A stretch of DNA of 5,178 nt, taken from positions 1 to 5,178 of the forward strand of contig JAHFFM010000142.1 of the NCBI GenBank assembly GCA_023247935.1, given 5' to 3'. Position numbers and translations under genes: made by a program. The stretch is from Candidatus Omnitrophota bacterium (GTDB lineage Bacteria > Omnitrophota > Gorgyraeia > 2-02-FULL-51-18). The notes beneath the pieces are model-generated. The model did not search any database. It saw only the letters and a program-made list of their open reading frames with translations, and was not told the origin of the DNA. Shown here in pieces: positions 4,651 to 5,178 of the stretch. Every line of letters begins with the position of its first letter. The stretch's first letter is position 1.

Positions 4651-5178
4651 TTAGGCTTCGAGTGTGATCTCCCCGGCTTTGCGCATCAAGTGAGAGCGCA
4701 GGCGCGTAATCACCTTGGTATGAATTTGGCAAACCCGGGACTCTGAAACATCCAGGATTTCGCCGATTTCACGCAAGGTGAGGTTTTCATAATAATAGAG
4801 AACGATCACGAGCTTTTCTTTTTCCGGCAACTCATTGATGGAGCCGGCCAGAAGCTCTTTGACTTCATTTTGGTGGACATACTGAAACTGGTTCGTGACC
4901 AGCGAATCTTCGATGGTCTGCAGGCGTGAAATCGGCTTATTGCCTTCGTCATTCTGCCAAACCTCGTCCAGCGACAAAAACGTGGTGGAATTCAGTTCGC
5001 TGTAAATCGAGTTCAGGTCATCGGTCGAAATCCGCAGCGATTTGGCAAGCTCGGTATCCGTCGCGATGCGGCCGTATTTTTCCTCGAGTTCCTTGCACTT
5101 TTTATCGATTACACGGGCCTTTTTGCGGCAAACTCTCGGCGCCCAGTCAAGCTAGCGGAGCTCATCCATGATCGAACC
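4651..5178 (-). CDS. fliA: Flagellar sigma-28 factor FliA/WhiG type, 5'-truncated by window edge and with an in-frame TAG
   Basis: FliA/WhiG/SigD is the alternative sigma factor for late flagellar, chemotaxis and motility genes. The frame enters at 5178 with GSIMDELR, meets TAG at 5152-5154, then continues LDWAPRVCRKKAR (end of region 2 into region 3), KELEEKYGRIATDTELAKSL (region 3), and region 4: INELPEKEKLVIVLYYYENL then the helix-turn-helix LTLREIGEILDVSESRVCQI. Families read DELRSxDWxPRSVRxxAR here, so the TAG replaces a conserved Ser or Ala codon (TCG to TAG is one base change), and PRVCRKKAR also departs from PRSVRxKAR. Regions 1 to 2.3 lie outside the window. After the TAG the first possible start is TTG 4977, which would leave only about 108 aa (mainly region 4), unlikely to work as a sigma factor. 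The gene may be a pseudogene, carry a sequencing error, or be recoded. A tail of about 11 residues (MRKAGEITLEA) follows region 4.2. No terminator is evident downstream. Confidence 0.88.

Noticed and set aside
4555..4746. 63-codon plus-strand frame starting GTG at 4555
   Set aside because: It starts inside the sigma-28 promoter and runs antisense into the sigma factor region 4; no domain.

Overview
The window reads as a compact bacterial chromosome segment, most likely from the PVC superphylum and possibly Omnitrophota (former OP3). Evidence for this is the 5' end of a 16S rRNA gene at the left edge: its minus-strand reading GAACGAACGCTGGCGGCGTG, then GGATTAGGCATGCAAGTCGA, is the style of that group. 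Only about 60 informative bases are present, so the placement is tentative. The proteins fit a flagellated, diderm-type heterotroph.

Layout. (1) 1-294, minus strand: 5' end of 16S rRNA, a leader with a boxA-like antitermination element, and two tandem sigma-70-type rrn promoters, each TTGACA-17 bp-hexamer. (2) 295-2145, minus: glmS, complete, transcribed toward the rRNA operon with no visible terminator between them. (3) 2146-2231: a divergent control region where the -35 boxes of glmS (minus) and of the next gene (plus) occupy almost the same bases. (4) 2232-4188, plus: a two-gene overlapping operon made of a small membrane protein with two transmembrane segments and a HAMP domain but no output domain, followed by a secreted glucoamylase-like/GH144-like glycoside hydrolase. 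(5) 4172-5178, minus: a flagellar sigma-28 unit. It holds the 3' part of a fliA/whiG-type sigma factor, then a near-consensus sigma-28 promoter (15 of 16 bases), then a small FlgM-like anti-sigma factor gene.

How they fit together: the sigma factor would transcribe its own candidate anti-sigma factor from the promoter between them, a feedback loop known from flagellar systems. The HAMP/hydrolase pair looks like an envelope sensing and glucan-degradation unit. glmS supplies glucosamine-6-phosphate for the cell wall and sits directly upstream of the rRNA promoters, so two growth-linked units lie side by side.

Oddities: an in-frame TAG in the most conserved part of fliA at the right edge; a 39-bp degenerate repeat that duplicates the C-terminal codons of the FlgM-like gene after its TAG stop; shared -35 DNA for divergent promoters; and a probable leaderless start for the HAMP gene. 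No stretch longer than 300 bases lacks a gene. No tRNA, CRISPR array or mobile element was seen.
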